From Patiria miniata (Eukaryota; Echinodermata; Asteroidea; Valvatida; Asterinidae): a DNA stretch of 64,000 bases. Shown piece after piece: positions 59,401-64,000 of the stretch. Numbering within the stretch: position 1 is the stretch's first letter; every line of letters starts with the position of its first letter. The notes under the pieces were generated by a model that was not told the origin of the DNA, searched no databases, and saw only the letters and a list, made by a program, of their open reading frames with translations. Both the position numbers and the translations under genes were made by a program. The stretch spans positions 33,490,129 to 33,554,128 of the forward strand of contig NW_024037059.1 in NCBI RefSeq assembly GCF_015706575.1, written 5' to 3'.

Positions 59401-62400
59401 AGTCACATGGAATGATGTCCGCCTCGCCACATCCAGTGATCCAAACATGTGCAGACTGATTGAGATGATACAAGGGGGCTTCCCCACTCTCCCTGGTGAC
59501 CTCCCCCGTGAGCTCCGGCCATACCACCAATTCCGTGAGAATCTGTCAGAGTTTGATGGCGTATGCCTTTACAATGACCGTGTCATCATTCCCTCGTCCC
59601 TCCGTGCCCGGGTCCTTGAAGCACTACACTCGGCCCACCAGAGCATCACCATGATGTGCGCACGAGCTCAGTCCTCATTCTTCTGGCCAGGTATGACCCC
59701 CGCCATCACCGATACACGGGCACGCTGCTCTCCCTGCAACCGTATGGCGCCATCACAGCCAGGCGCACCGCCAACGCCTCCCGTCCAGCCCGATTATCCA
59801 TTCCAATGCATTGCCGCTGACTACTTCACCTACCGCGGCTGTCACTACCTGGTGGTGGTGGATAGGTACAGCAACTGGCCAATCGTCGAACAGGCAGCCA
59901 ACGGCGCCAATGGACTCATTACTGCATTGCGCCGCACCTTCGTGACCTATGGAATCAGCGATGAACTGTCCTCAGACGGTGGCCCAGAGTTCACCGCAGG
60001 GTCCACCCGCGCTTTCCTCCGCAACTGGGGCGTGTGTCACCGCATCTCATCCGTCGCCTTCCCCCACAGCAACTGCCGTGCTGAAGTGGGCGTCAAGACT
60101 GTGAAGCGCCTCATCACTGACAATACTGACGCTGAAGGCACACTTAACACTGATGAATTTCAGCGTGCCATGCTCCAGTACCGCAACATGCCCGACCATG
60201 ACACACACCTCTCCCCTGCTATGTGCGTCTTCGGGCGTCCCATCCGTGACTTCATACCCATCCACCCTGGGAAGTACAACCCACACAGCACATGGCGGGA
60301 GACACTCACATCCCGCGAGGAGGCACTGCGCAACCGGCACATGCGCGCTGCAGAGCGTCTCTCAGAGCACACCCGTCCCCTCACGCCACTGATTGTCAGC
60401 GACTGCGTGCGTATCCAAAACCAGACCGGACCACACCCGACCAAGTGGGACAAGACCGGGGTTGTGGTGGAGGTGAGGCAATTCGACCAGTATGTCGTGA
60501 GGGTTGATGGATCTGGTCGAGTCACCCTACGCAACAGGCGATTCTTGCGGAAGTACTTGCCTGTCGTTCCACGTGCGCCCCTCCTAATGGCACCCGGCCC
60601 AACACCTTTGCTGCCGGGGTCGCATGCAGCTAGCCAGCACCCAAAAGCAACCCCTCTGGTGCAGGCCAACAACCAGTTACCGCAGGACGCCTCAGCCACA
60701 CCACCTGCGATGCTTCCAGCCGTCTCCCAGCCAACCCGCACTAACCATCCTCCAACCCCGGATGGCTTGGAACCGACTCCCACCTCACCTGTGACACCCA
60801 CCGTGGCCACCACGCGTCCACCCAATAGCCAGTCCCACCCAGGCTCCGTTCCCCGTGCACTCCGCGGCCTCCTGCCACACAATACTCCTGGTCTGAAGGA
60901 ACACCTGGCCCCGACAGTGGATCTGCCACCCCTGGACCGCTCCTTGACTGCCCCTCGCCGATCCACTCGCTTGTCACGACCGCCGGCCAGGCTTAGGGAT
61001 GAACTATAGGACACCCATATACTCTGGACTTTTGTTTTCTTCTTCTTTTTTTTTATATAGCCAAAGTTACAGCTACAGTTTTCTTCCTATAACCTATGCT
61101 TATTCTTGTTTCGATCTTTGCTTATTGTTCATGTTCACGCCTTTGCAATCTGTGCATTTCTTTAGGTTACATAGTTATGTCTGTTACATTTGGAATCTTT
61201 TCTTCCTAGAATTGTTAGCCTTTGTTATTCCCAAAGACTTGGGGGGCATATAGAACTATGATTCATAATGTAATCTTTTCCTTTACTTTGCAGCCGCTGT
61301 TGTCATTGGTTGATGACTAATAAACACTACACGAACTATCAACTAAAGAGTTATACTTATTGACATAGCACATCTCTACGATTTAGTGAAAGGATTGCAC
61401 AATAAAGAATTGGGTCAAGTTGTATCAATTTCCTGGGATACATCCTGAATTCAGCATGACGATTTCCTTGATCAAATGGAATAAACAGAATAAAACAGCT
61501 AGTACATGAGCTTCCGTTGAGGTTTCCCCCATACTTATCTCAACCCAACATCCACCTTCCTGTAAGACCTTCAGACAATCATGTATTTGTTTTTGTGCAG
61601 TCGTACATGTACATGTAGGTATCATTTCGCCGTTTTGTTGCAGGAGAAGGATTGAATTGGGAGGGGAGGGGATTGCAGTTTTTCCCCTCCGTTCTAAATT
61701 TTTTCAGGGATAAAAGCTAGTGTACATTGAAAAATTCTCCCTCTGAGTACATGCACATGGCAAAATCATCAATCCCTCCCCCTCCGATCGAAACATTGAT
61801 TTGTCAGTAACTTACATTTAACAGAAATGTATACATCACCAGCATGACTATCTATAGGGGTGGGGCAGACATAGTCCGACAATTTGGGACTCTCAATACT
61901 GTGTATGAGAGTCCCAAAACTTAAGGTATTGAAAACAAATATGCCAAAAAAAAAATAGACTGGCACTTAAAACAACCAGTCCAACACAGCTTCAGTATTG
62001 CATCAATCAACCATGCCAACAGAATTTAAGAAACATGTGGCATGAAGCGGGAACTAGTCTCAATTTACTGCACATTTCTCCATAGTCAAGCCACCAGACT
62101 ATTGACACTGAATGAAGAGGTCAGTCTTTTCAAATAGTTGGACCATGGTTGGACATGTACCAGTCTAGTATTTAGCCCCATTTTGAAATCACTTGACTTC
62201 CCTCTCATGTGCAAAATATTGAAGAAAAGTTTCCTTTAAAAATTGAATTGAGTCTGCAAACTTGGTTGGTGAAATACTGAGGACCTTTTCTTTGCCCAGT
62301 GGAATTTTTGGAGGAAGTTTCTGGCTAAACTGTGGGTAAAGTTGGCCTGATTTAGTTTTGCACGTTTCAGAGCACTCCAGAGCCCTGTCTGCCCCAGAAA

Positions 62401-63361
62401 CTTCCTCCAAAAATTCCACTGGGCAAAGAAAAGGTCCTCAGTATTTCACCAACCAAGTTTGCAGACTCAATTCAACTTGTAAAGGAGACTTTTCTTCAAT
62501 ATTTTGCACATGAGAGGGAAGTCAAGTGATTTCAAAATGAGGTCTAAAGACTAGACTGGCACATGTCCAACCATATTTGAAAAGACTGACCTCTTCATTC
62601 ATTGTCATTAGTCTGGTGGCTGACTGTCGGGAAATGTGTAGTAAATTAAGACTAGTTCCCGGTTCATGCCACATGTTTCTTAAATTCTTTCGGCATGGTT
62701 GATTGATGCAGTACTGAAGCTGTGTTGGACTGGTTGTTTTAGGTGCCAGTCTATTTTCTTGTGTTGCATGTTTTCAATTCTTTTAAGTTTTGGGACAGTA
62801 TTGAGAGTCCCAACTTTTCGGACTAGGGGTGGGGCATATGAGCCACTACATGTAGCTAGGCATGTGTCCTCTCTCCTGTTAGAATTTTTTTTTGGGGGGG
62901 GGGAGATCTTGACATTTACTGCAACTATTATTATGACAAAACCTTATGTCAACGAGTACCCCACTTAAAACAATGACACCAAAGTGACCCCTCCCTCCCC
63001 CTAGAATTTGAACTCTAAATGTCGCATCATTGATTACCATCAATAGAGTGGGTAACCAATTCACCAAGTTTCACTGGTACCAAAATTCCCCCACGATACG
63101 AAACCTATCCACTTACCTTCAGAGTCCTTTTCATACTTCATGCCATGTGGATGCATGGTGTAAGGTCTGCTAGCCATATTCTTGAAGTGGACAAACATGG
63201 TGTCGCCCACCTCCGCGTAGAGTATCGGGCCCAGGAAACCAAGCCATTCCGGTTTGGCAATCTCCTCTGTGTAAGTAGCGTCTGTGTACTGCTTGTACAC
63301 AGCCTTCTTGTATTTGCGTCCAATGCGGTGGGTTCCGTTAAGGAGAAAGTCTGCCTCATAA
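35384..63361 (-). CDS. Hephaestin/ceruloplasmin-like multicopper ferroxidase (16 exons, 5' end beyond the window)
   Basis: Family members oxidise Fe(II) to Fe(III) with reduction of O2 to water, at the cell surface or in plasma. Exons, 5' to 3': 63117-63361, 54854-55066, 53656-53793, 48737-48903, 48320-48443, 47191-47362, 45602-45876, 44381-44595, 42794-42944, 42378-42590, 41890-42100, 40626-40894, 39715-40065, 37127-37309, 36042-36155, 35384-35499. All phases agree, giving 1051 residues in six cupredoxin domains; signal peptide and first strands are off the edge. Trinuclear-cluster histidines are all visible: HPH and HSH in domain 1, HFH and HCH in domain 6. Type 1 copper ligands are complete in domains 4 and 6; domain 2 lacks the Cys and Met. 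It ends with a hydrophobic segment, so a membrane anchor is likely. It looks functional and is closest to hephaestin by design. Confidence 0.95.
35645..35740 (+). repeat. tRNA-like SINE head, copy 2
   Basis: ggttgagtggataagatgtc and the following agcaggaggacgtgggttga match the copy at 20135-20240. It lies in the last intron of the ferroxidase gene. Confidence 0.5.
36042..36155 (-). CDS. Ferroxidase exon o (domain 6 catalytic motif)
   Basis: Acceptor cactgcag, donor GTACGT. Encodes [20 protein letters not shown], then [17 protein letters not shown]: the full HCH-x3-H-x4-M motif linking type 1 and type 3 copper. Found from splice sites and motif, as it is only 38 codons. Leaves in phase 1. Confidence 0.96.
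36516..36945 (+). mobile_element. LINE fragment, endonuclease domain
   Basis: One frame reads [20 protein letters not shown] and then [20 protein letters not shown], the GDFNARxG motif of the apurinic-type endonuclease of non-LTR retrotransposons, followed by [14 protein letters not shown]. The fragment lacks reverse transcriptase and both ends. Clade not certain; an RTE-like or related element is likely. It lies in the ferroxidase intron between exons n and o. Confidence 0.75.
37127..37309 (-). CDS. Ferroxidase exon n (domain 6)
   Basis: Acceptor aatttag, donor GTAAGA. Encodes [20 protein letters not shown], then [17 protein letters not shown] with type 1 His and the HFH trinuclear pair. 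Leaves in phase 1. Confidence 0.96.
37804..38065. mobile_element. PIF/Harbinger-like MITE, copy 2
   Basis: Begins ggccccccaaaaagtctccg after ta and continues through gtatgcgcgtgcgtcgccgt, ccaaactcactggtttgact and gggcaccatttgcag, collinear with 55418-55715. Confidence 0.65.
38066..39714. other. Ferroxidase intron, repeat-like but unassigned
   Basis: The tract 39000-39160 has several close copies of gtcgggtttgcacaatag-like and cggttttgggtcgggt words, so a local tandem duplication is present. A 45-bp stretch around tagcaacgtacgat occurs twice near 39315-39420. No exon was recognised. Confidence 0.35.
39715..40065 (-). CDS. Ferroxidase exon m (domain 5-6, fused exon)
   Basis: Acceptor gtttgaag, donor GTAAGA. 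Encodes [20 protein letters not shown], then [20 protein letters not shown] and FEESNLMH. It covers what two exons cover in the earlier repeats (b+c and h+i), so an intron was lost or never gained here. The EESN and MH residues match the domain 6 iron site of ceruloplasmin. Confidence 0.95.
40626..40894 (-). CDS. Ferroxidase exon l (domain 5)
   Basis: Acceptor tttgaag, donor GTAAGG. Encodes [20 protein letters not shown], then [20 protein letters not shown] and [12 protein letters not shown]. Leaves in phase 1. Confidence 0.95.
41162..41674. mobile_element. TTAA-flanked MITE, best copy
   Basis: TTAA lies at 41162-41165 and 41671-41674. The ends aggtagtatggaccatttg and gaaatggtcgactctacct are inverted. 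It is collinear with the inverted copy at 8941-9480. It lies in the ferroxidase intron between exons k and l. Confidence 0.75.
41890..42100 (-). CDS. Ferroxidase exon k (domain 4-5)
   Basis: Acceptor ttccttag, donor GTAGGT. Encodes [20 protein letters not shown], keeping the Cys, His and Met of the domain 4 type 1 site, then [16 protein letters not shown], the first strand of domain 5. Leaves in phase 2. Confidence 0.95.
42378..42590 (-). CDS. Ferroxidase exon j (domain 4)
   Basis: Acceptor tattcag, donor GTAGAT. Encodes [20 protein letters not shown], then [12 protein letters not shown], where the His aligns with the first type 1 ligand of domain 4. Leaves in phase 1. Confidence 0.93.
42794..42944 (-). 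CDS. Ferroxidase exon i (domain 3-4 junction)
   Basis: Acceptor ccatacag, donor GTAAGG. Encodes [20 protein letters not shown], then [16 protein letters not shown]. Leaves in phase 1. Confidence 0.95.
43030..43180 (+). mobile_element. LINE fragment, C-terminal ORF end
   Basis: One frame reads [20 protein letters not shown] and then [18 protein letters not shown], the familiar NExLYGxLP ... RRxxxAGHCxR tail of non-LTR retrotransposon polyproteins. Truncated at both ends. The GGATCCAG foldback copy follows directly. Confidence 0.7.
43181..43330. mobile_element. GGATCCAG foldback element, copy 3
   Basis: Ends aggggcggatccagg and ggtccgcacctg are inverted with some mismatches; the interior has a G run near 43278-43296. 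It abuts a LINE fragment on the left. Confidence 0.65.
43331..44380. other. Ferroxidase intron, unassigned
   Basis: The words ccttggtc or ggaccaaggc recur near 43494, 43914 and 44073, and accgtacgg/acgtacggc words occur near both ends, suggesting an old inverted-repeat element, but limits are unclear. No coding region is supported. Confidence 0.3.
44381..44595 (-). CDS. Ferroxidase exon h (domain 3)
   Basis: The acceptor chosen is ctctttcgcag, since this alone keeps the phase; an AG 13 bases further upstream would shift the frame. Encodes [20 protein letters not shown], then [20 protein letters not shown] and [17 protein letters not shown]. Ends in phase 0. Confidence 0.93.
45602..45876 (-). 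CDS. Ferroxidase exon g (domain 3)
   Basis: Acceptor tacctag, donor GTAGGG. Encodes [20 protein letters not shown], then [14 protein letters not shown] and [15 protein letters not shown]. Homologous to exons a and l in position and phase. Confidence 0.95.
46092..46459. mobile_element. PIF/Harbinger-like MITE, complete copy
   Basis: A 368-bp element with terminal inverted repeats ggcc...aaaaaaagtctccggtttct and the reverse complement at the right end, flanked by TTA at 46089-46091 and 46460-46462. The 3-bp TTA duplication is the PIF/Harbinger signature. No transposase. Confidence 0.85.
46526..47135 (+). repeat. Interspersed repeat C, longest copy
   Basis: Starts ttattcataaatacctaag and runs to aagcacacatttattccc. 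The last 130 bp form an imperfect palindrome (aacaagtccgtttaagac and gtcttaacggacttgttt). Two other copies are at 16935-17345 and 34697-35205. Confidence 0.7.
47191..47362 (-). CDS. Ferroxidase exon f (domain 2-3 linker)
   Basis: Acceptor ttttacag, donor GTATGT. Encodes [20 protein letters not shown], then [17 protein letters not shown], the conserved opening strand of domain 3. Leaves in phase 2. Confidence 0.94.
48320..48443 (-). CDS. Ferroxidase exon e (domain 2, altered copper site)
   Basis: Acceptor atggacag, donor GTGAGT. Encodes [20 protein letters not shown], then [14 protein letters not shown]. Against human hephaestin GTWLISCQVNSHFRDGM, the type 1 Cys is Ser here and the following Met is Ala (next exon); the His is kept. 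Confidence 0.92.
48737..48903 (-). CDS. Ferroxidase exon d (domain 2)
   Basis: Acceptor tctttcag, donor GTAAGT. Encodes [20 protein letters not shown] and then [14 protein letters not shown], with the first type 1 His of domain 2 retained. Ends in phase 0. Confidence 0.93.
49052..49768. other. Ferroxidase intron, AT-rich and unassigned
   Basis: No exon, RNA or bounded element recognised. Confidence 0.3.
49769..50126. repeat. 12-bp tandem repeat (about 30 copies)
   Basis: The unit cacaagtcatgt repeats with substitutions, some units being 11 bp. The 12-bp period leaves three frames open, giving a spurious His-Lys-Ser-Tyr-type ORF. Scattered relatives occur in other introns. Confidence 0.88.
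50204..53539. mobile_element. 3.3-kb mariner-ended non-autonomous element with six CRE palindromes
   Basis: The left end cagggtgtcctgaaaataat is matched by the right end attattttcaggacgccctg (allowing single-base differences); the inverted repeats run about 60 bp. TA flanks both sides. The CAGGGTGTCC end with TA duplication fits Tc1/mariner. Inside, TGACGTCA occurs at 51693, 51909, 52059, 52156, 52655 and 52666. No transposase frame is present. It lies in the ferroxidase intron between exons c and d. Part of the interior (51938-52045) recurs at 55383-55417 plus 55716-55800. Confidence 0.75.
53656..53793 (-). CDS. Ferroxidase exon c (domain 1-2 junction)
   Basis: Acceptor gtactag, donor GTAAAA. 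Encodes [20 protein letters not shown] and then [17 protein letters not shown]. Leaves in phase 1 into a GAA codon. Confidence 0.93.
54440..54795 (+). repeat. tRNA-derived SINE with (tta)n tail
   Basis: B box gtgggttcgagtccagcc near 54508, then the body cccttcggcaaggcactttg and ctctccacccaggagtgaat, then gcgctctgtaagtccag with a ttattattattatt tail. This layout is shared by SINEs of marine invertebrates. Located in the ferroxidase intron between exons b and c. Confidence 0.75.
54854..55066 (-). CDS. Ferroxidase exon b (domain 1)
   Basis: Acceptor ttgtttag, donor GTTGGT. Encodes [20 protein letters not shown], then PWPYHSHIS and [13 protein letters not shown]. The HSH pair completes the domain 1 copper ligands. 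Leaves in phase 1. Confidence 0.95.
55418..55715. mobile_element. PIF/Harbinger-like MITE inserted in another repeat
   Basis: The stretch from ggccaaaaaaaaagtctccg to gtcaggtaaaaaaaaa interrupts sequence that is continuous at 51938-52045; TTA stands at both junctions (55415-55417 and 55716-55718). One terminal repeat is missing relative to 46092-46459. Confidence 0.7.
55958..56072 (+). repeat. 5' LTR (115 bp)
   Basis: Begins tatagaactatgattcataa and ends gagttatacttattga. Very short for an LTR and without the usual TG...CA termini. Contains aataaa. An 11-base stretch cgctgttgtca (56004-56014) is the exact complement of tgacaacagcg directly after the LTR (56073-56083), where a primer-binding site is expected. 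Confidence 0.85.
56120..61009 (+). CDS. Gag-Pol polyprotein of the Ty3/gypsy-type element
   Basis: A single frame of 1629 codons. In order: a gag region; Cys-rich knuckles near residues 269-310 ([10 protein letters not shown], then [14 protein letters not shown]); an aspartic protease with ADTG near 407; reverse transcriptase about 590-780 with CVDD in place of the usual YVDD box; RNase H with ATDWSKDG near 899; integrase from about 1170 with the zinc-binding H-H-C-C, and catalytic Asp, Asp and Glu near 1232, 1285 and 1320; and a Pro/Thr-rich tail. Gag and pol are in one frame, as in several invertebrate Ty3/gypsy lineages. The composition is much more GC-rich than the surrounding intron. Confidence 0.93.
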   Translation: MALVNCSAPDCEASWPSNTPPEVLLALINLHARTAHPTVPAPAPTPASCAAKVEKVRRPTVMAAGTSEEWSYFELRWSEYKEATHLTGTDIVYQLLECCDDRLRKDLTRTFGALTSQDEPTILKNIKSLAVRRENIMVARVQLQQMRQDRDEPVRAFAARLRGQASVCNYKKDCTCSLVVDFSDIMVRDTLIRGLEDEEIRLDVLGQSKQDMHLDQVLQFVEAKESGKRSAGRLLEGGATATTTAAAASSYKRRERSKLQPRDIKPQVCDYCGKAGHERNKQERVRKCPAYNHTCAKCGILHHHESVCRQSQRRQQPATPKAQESPHNATAVFETLCSVDDAPPMDANAITLEHHIYNQFCDAWERRGSDPQPMVDVSLKATPEDARDLGLPTPLLSTTSSAIYPAMADTGCQSCLAGTKLLSKLGLERKHLIPVTMKMNAANNCRIDIAGALVLRISGTSQSGEKLETRQIVYFTDSSDRLFLSKQACVALGMISTRFPTIGEAIRPDSASVASSATSPTPTPAACLTPTCECPQRQMPPSPPADLPFPATEENREKLETWLLEYYKSSTFNVCEHQLLPMMAGPPLRLMVDPDARPVACHTPIPVPVHWQDNVKAGLDRDVRLGVIEPVPVGTPVTWCHKMVICPKKSGQPRRTVDLQSLNRHAVRETHHTQSPFHQARAVPPQTRKTVFDAWNGYHSIALAEEDRHLTTFITPWGRYRFCVAPQGYIASGDGYSRRFDEIVSDIPKKTKCVDDTLVWSDSIEEAFFQAVEWLDTCGRHGVTLNPKKFAFAKMTVKFAGFEITPTSVRPCPEYLEAIQNFPTPRNITDVRSWFGLINQVSYAFAMTDRMLPFRKLLKPGTPFSWTDELDCLFEESKALIVSEIHKGVEIFDKTKPTCLATDWSKDGLGFWLLQKHCDCPSSKPFCCKTGWRVTLVGGRFTSGAESRYAPVEGEALAVIDALDKARHFVLGCSDLIVAVDHKPLLKVFGDRSLEDIPNPRLRNLKEKSLRYHFRIVHIPGARHAAADGVSRHPVGKGAPLQLPDDVAPVHYDSSEPTTTVLPHDFLTAVRTSGPDPVEVCSQSATTAAKMIKSVTWNDVRLATSSDPNMCRLIEMIQGGFPTLPGDLPRELRPYHQFRENLSEFDGVCLYNDRVIIPSSLRARVLEALHSAHQSITMMCARAQSSFFWPGMTPAITDTRARCSPCNRMAPSQPGAPPTPPVQPDYPFQCIAADYFTYRGCHYLVVVDRYSNWPIVEQAANGANGLITALRRTFVTYGISDELSSDGGPEFTAGSTRAFLRNWGVCHRISSVAFPHSNCRAEVGVKTVKRLITDNTDAEGTLNTDEFQRAMLQYRNMPDHDTHLSPAMCVFGRPIRDFIPIHPGKYNPHSTWRETLTSREEALRNRHMRAAERLSEHTRPLTPLIVSDCVRIQNQTGPHPTKWDKTGVVVEVRQFDQYVVRVDGSGRVTLRNRRFLRKYLPVVPRAPLLMAPGPTPLLPGSHAASQHPKATPLVQANNQLPQDASATPPAMLPAVSQPTRTNHPPTPDGLEPTPTSPVTPTVATTRPPNSQSHPGSVPRALRGLLPHNTPGLKEHLAPTVDLPPLDRSLTAPRRSTRLSRPPARLRDEL
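61249..61363 (+). repeat. 3' LTR (115 bp)
   Basis: Identical by eye to 55958-56072, preceded by a G-rich purine tract and followed by the catag target duplication. Confidence 0.85.
61868..62825. mobile_element. Second long foldback element of the TAGTCCGA family
   Basis: Arms 61872-62324 and about 62394-62825 are reverse complements with modest divergence, around a 69-bp spacer. The ends read tagtccga, as in 5101-6004. The direct repeat ggggtggggca lies on both sides (61857-61867 and 62826-62836). No ORF of note. Confidence 0.8.
62837..63116. other. Ferroxidase intron remainder
   Basis: Contains a T/G homopolymer near 62885-62904 and nothing else recognised. Confidence 0.3.
63117..63361 (-). 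CDS. Ferroxidase exon a (domain 1)
   Basis: Acceptor tgatgtag upstream, donor GTAAGT. Encodes [20 protein letters not shown], then [15 protein letters not shown] and [15 protein letters not shown]. The HPH pair is the first trinuclear-cluster ligand pair. Enters in phase 2, leaves in phase 1. Confidence 0.95.
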
Positions 63362-64000
63362 CTACATCAAGACAAGTCAAACAATATGGAGAATAAACAC
63401 AGAGAACGTCTGGAACGGGATGAGGCTGAATGTTCTAGTTTCAGCTACTTTGTTGGTGGTGTCCTAACCAAAGTGCGTTTTTCCCGAATCTGCCGAATCA
63501 TACCACTATTATTGGGGCAAAGAAACATTCACGTGCATGACTTAACTACCCTTGCATTACATGGTTAAGGATCAAATTTATACTTTAAAGGTTTCCACAT
63601 CGTTGAGGTTTATTTTTCCAAATTAAGCTTATTGCTTTGAATAACGCCTCCACGCATCAACTAATGTCCGCACCTCCATGGGCATGGTCTTCTCTCGCTC
63701 TAAGTATGGGTTCCTTTCTCCATGGTATACTGCCGAGTTCTCCCCCCCCCCCAAAAAAAAATCCCTACCCCCACCCAAGACACAAATCCTGGCGAAACCC
63801 AGGAGCATTTACCCTATCATAATTACAGCAAGCAATCGGGATCTCGATGTTTGTCGACAATGGGAACAAAAAGAAAATTGATTCTTCGTACCCATGGGTA
63901 TAGGCCTATTATTTAGGATTAACGTATAGCCAACTCGATCAGTAAATCAAAATCTACATATAGTTTTGGATGTTACTCGAGGAAAATAAAAGCATTTGTG
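63362..64000. other. Upstream intron of the ferroxidase gene, unassigned
   Basis: The exon at 63117-63361 enters in phase 2, so at least one more 5' coding exon exists; none is recognisable here and it must lie beyond the right edge. Confidence 0.45.

Larger units (their letters stand above)
55958..61363 (+). mobile_element. Ty3/gypsy-type LTR retrotransposon, looks whole
   Basis: Two direct repeats of 115 bp (55958-56072 and 61249-61363) read as identical, flanked by the 5-bp duplication catag (55953-55957 and 61364-61368). Between them is a single long gag-pol frame and, just before the right repeat, a purine-rich tract (gacttggggggca). The element lies in the first window intron of the ferroxidase gene, in the opposite orientation. 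The order protease, reverse transcriptase, RNase H, integrase places it in Ty3/gypsy (Metaviridae); the clade was not settled. No envelope gene is present. Identical LTRs suggest a recent insertion, though 115 bp is a short clock. Confidence 0.92.

Noticed and set aside
60160-61014. 284-codon ORF on the - strand
   Set aside because: It is antisense to the GC-rich end of the gag-pol frame and has no recognisable domain.

Overview
This is a window of an animal nuclear genome, about 60% AT, with long introns, canonical GT-AG splice sites and very many short transposon copies. The two host genes, the abundance of long foldback elements (sea urchins are known for the TU foldback family) and the style of the SINEs suggest a marine invertebrate deuterostome, most likely an echinoderm or a close relative. 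That placement is inference; no species was identified.

Left part (1 to about 9.5 kb): no certain gene. It is a dense cluster of inverted-repeat elements, including a 904-bp nested palindrome (5101-6004) flanked by a 9-bp target duplication, an hAT-like element (3048-3270), two near-perfect hairpins of one family and a TIR element with a tRNA-like module. An 18-nt ORF with ATG and a good donor at 3681-3698 may be the first coding exon of the next gene.

Middle left (9.5-26.1 kb, + strand): a complete IFT52 gene (intraflagellar transport complex B core subunit). I joined 13 exons with consistent phases to a 462-residue protein. The introns carry SINEs, TTAA-flanked MITEs and GGATCCAG-ended foldback elements.

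Centre (26-35.4 kb): intergenic space between two convergent genes. It holds a 1.9-kb minisatellite (39-bp unit with a 540-bp duplicated block), a mariner-like foldback element and several repeat fragments.

Right part (35.4-63.4 kb, - strand): most of a hephaestin/ceruloplasmin-type multicopper ferroxidase. I joined 16 exons (1051 residues); only the N-terminus lies off the right edge. All eight trinuclear-cluster histidines and the domain 4 and 6 type 1 copper sites are present, while the domain 2 type 1 site has lost its Cys and Met. The C-terminus ends in one hydrophobic anchor.

The introns of this gene host LINE fragments, PIF/Harbinger-like MITEs, a 3.3-kb mariner-ended element carrying six TGACGTCA (CRE) palindromes, a young-looking Ty3/gypsy-type element with 115-bp LTRs (55958-61363), and a second long foldback element (61868-62825) whose termini match those of the 904-bp element. 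The two genes (cilium assembly; iron/copper oxidation) show no functional link beyond being tail-to-tail neighbours.
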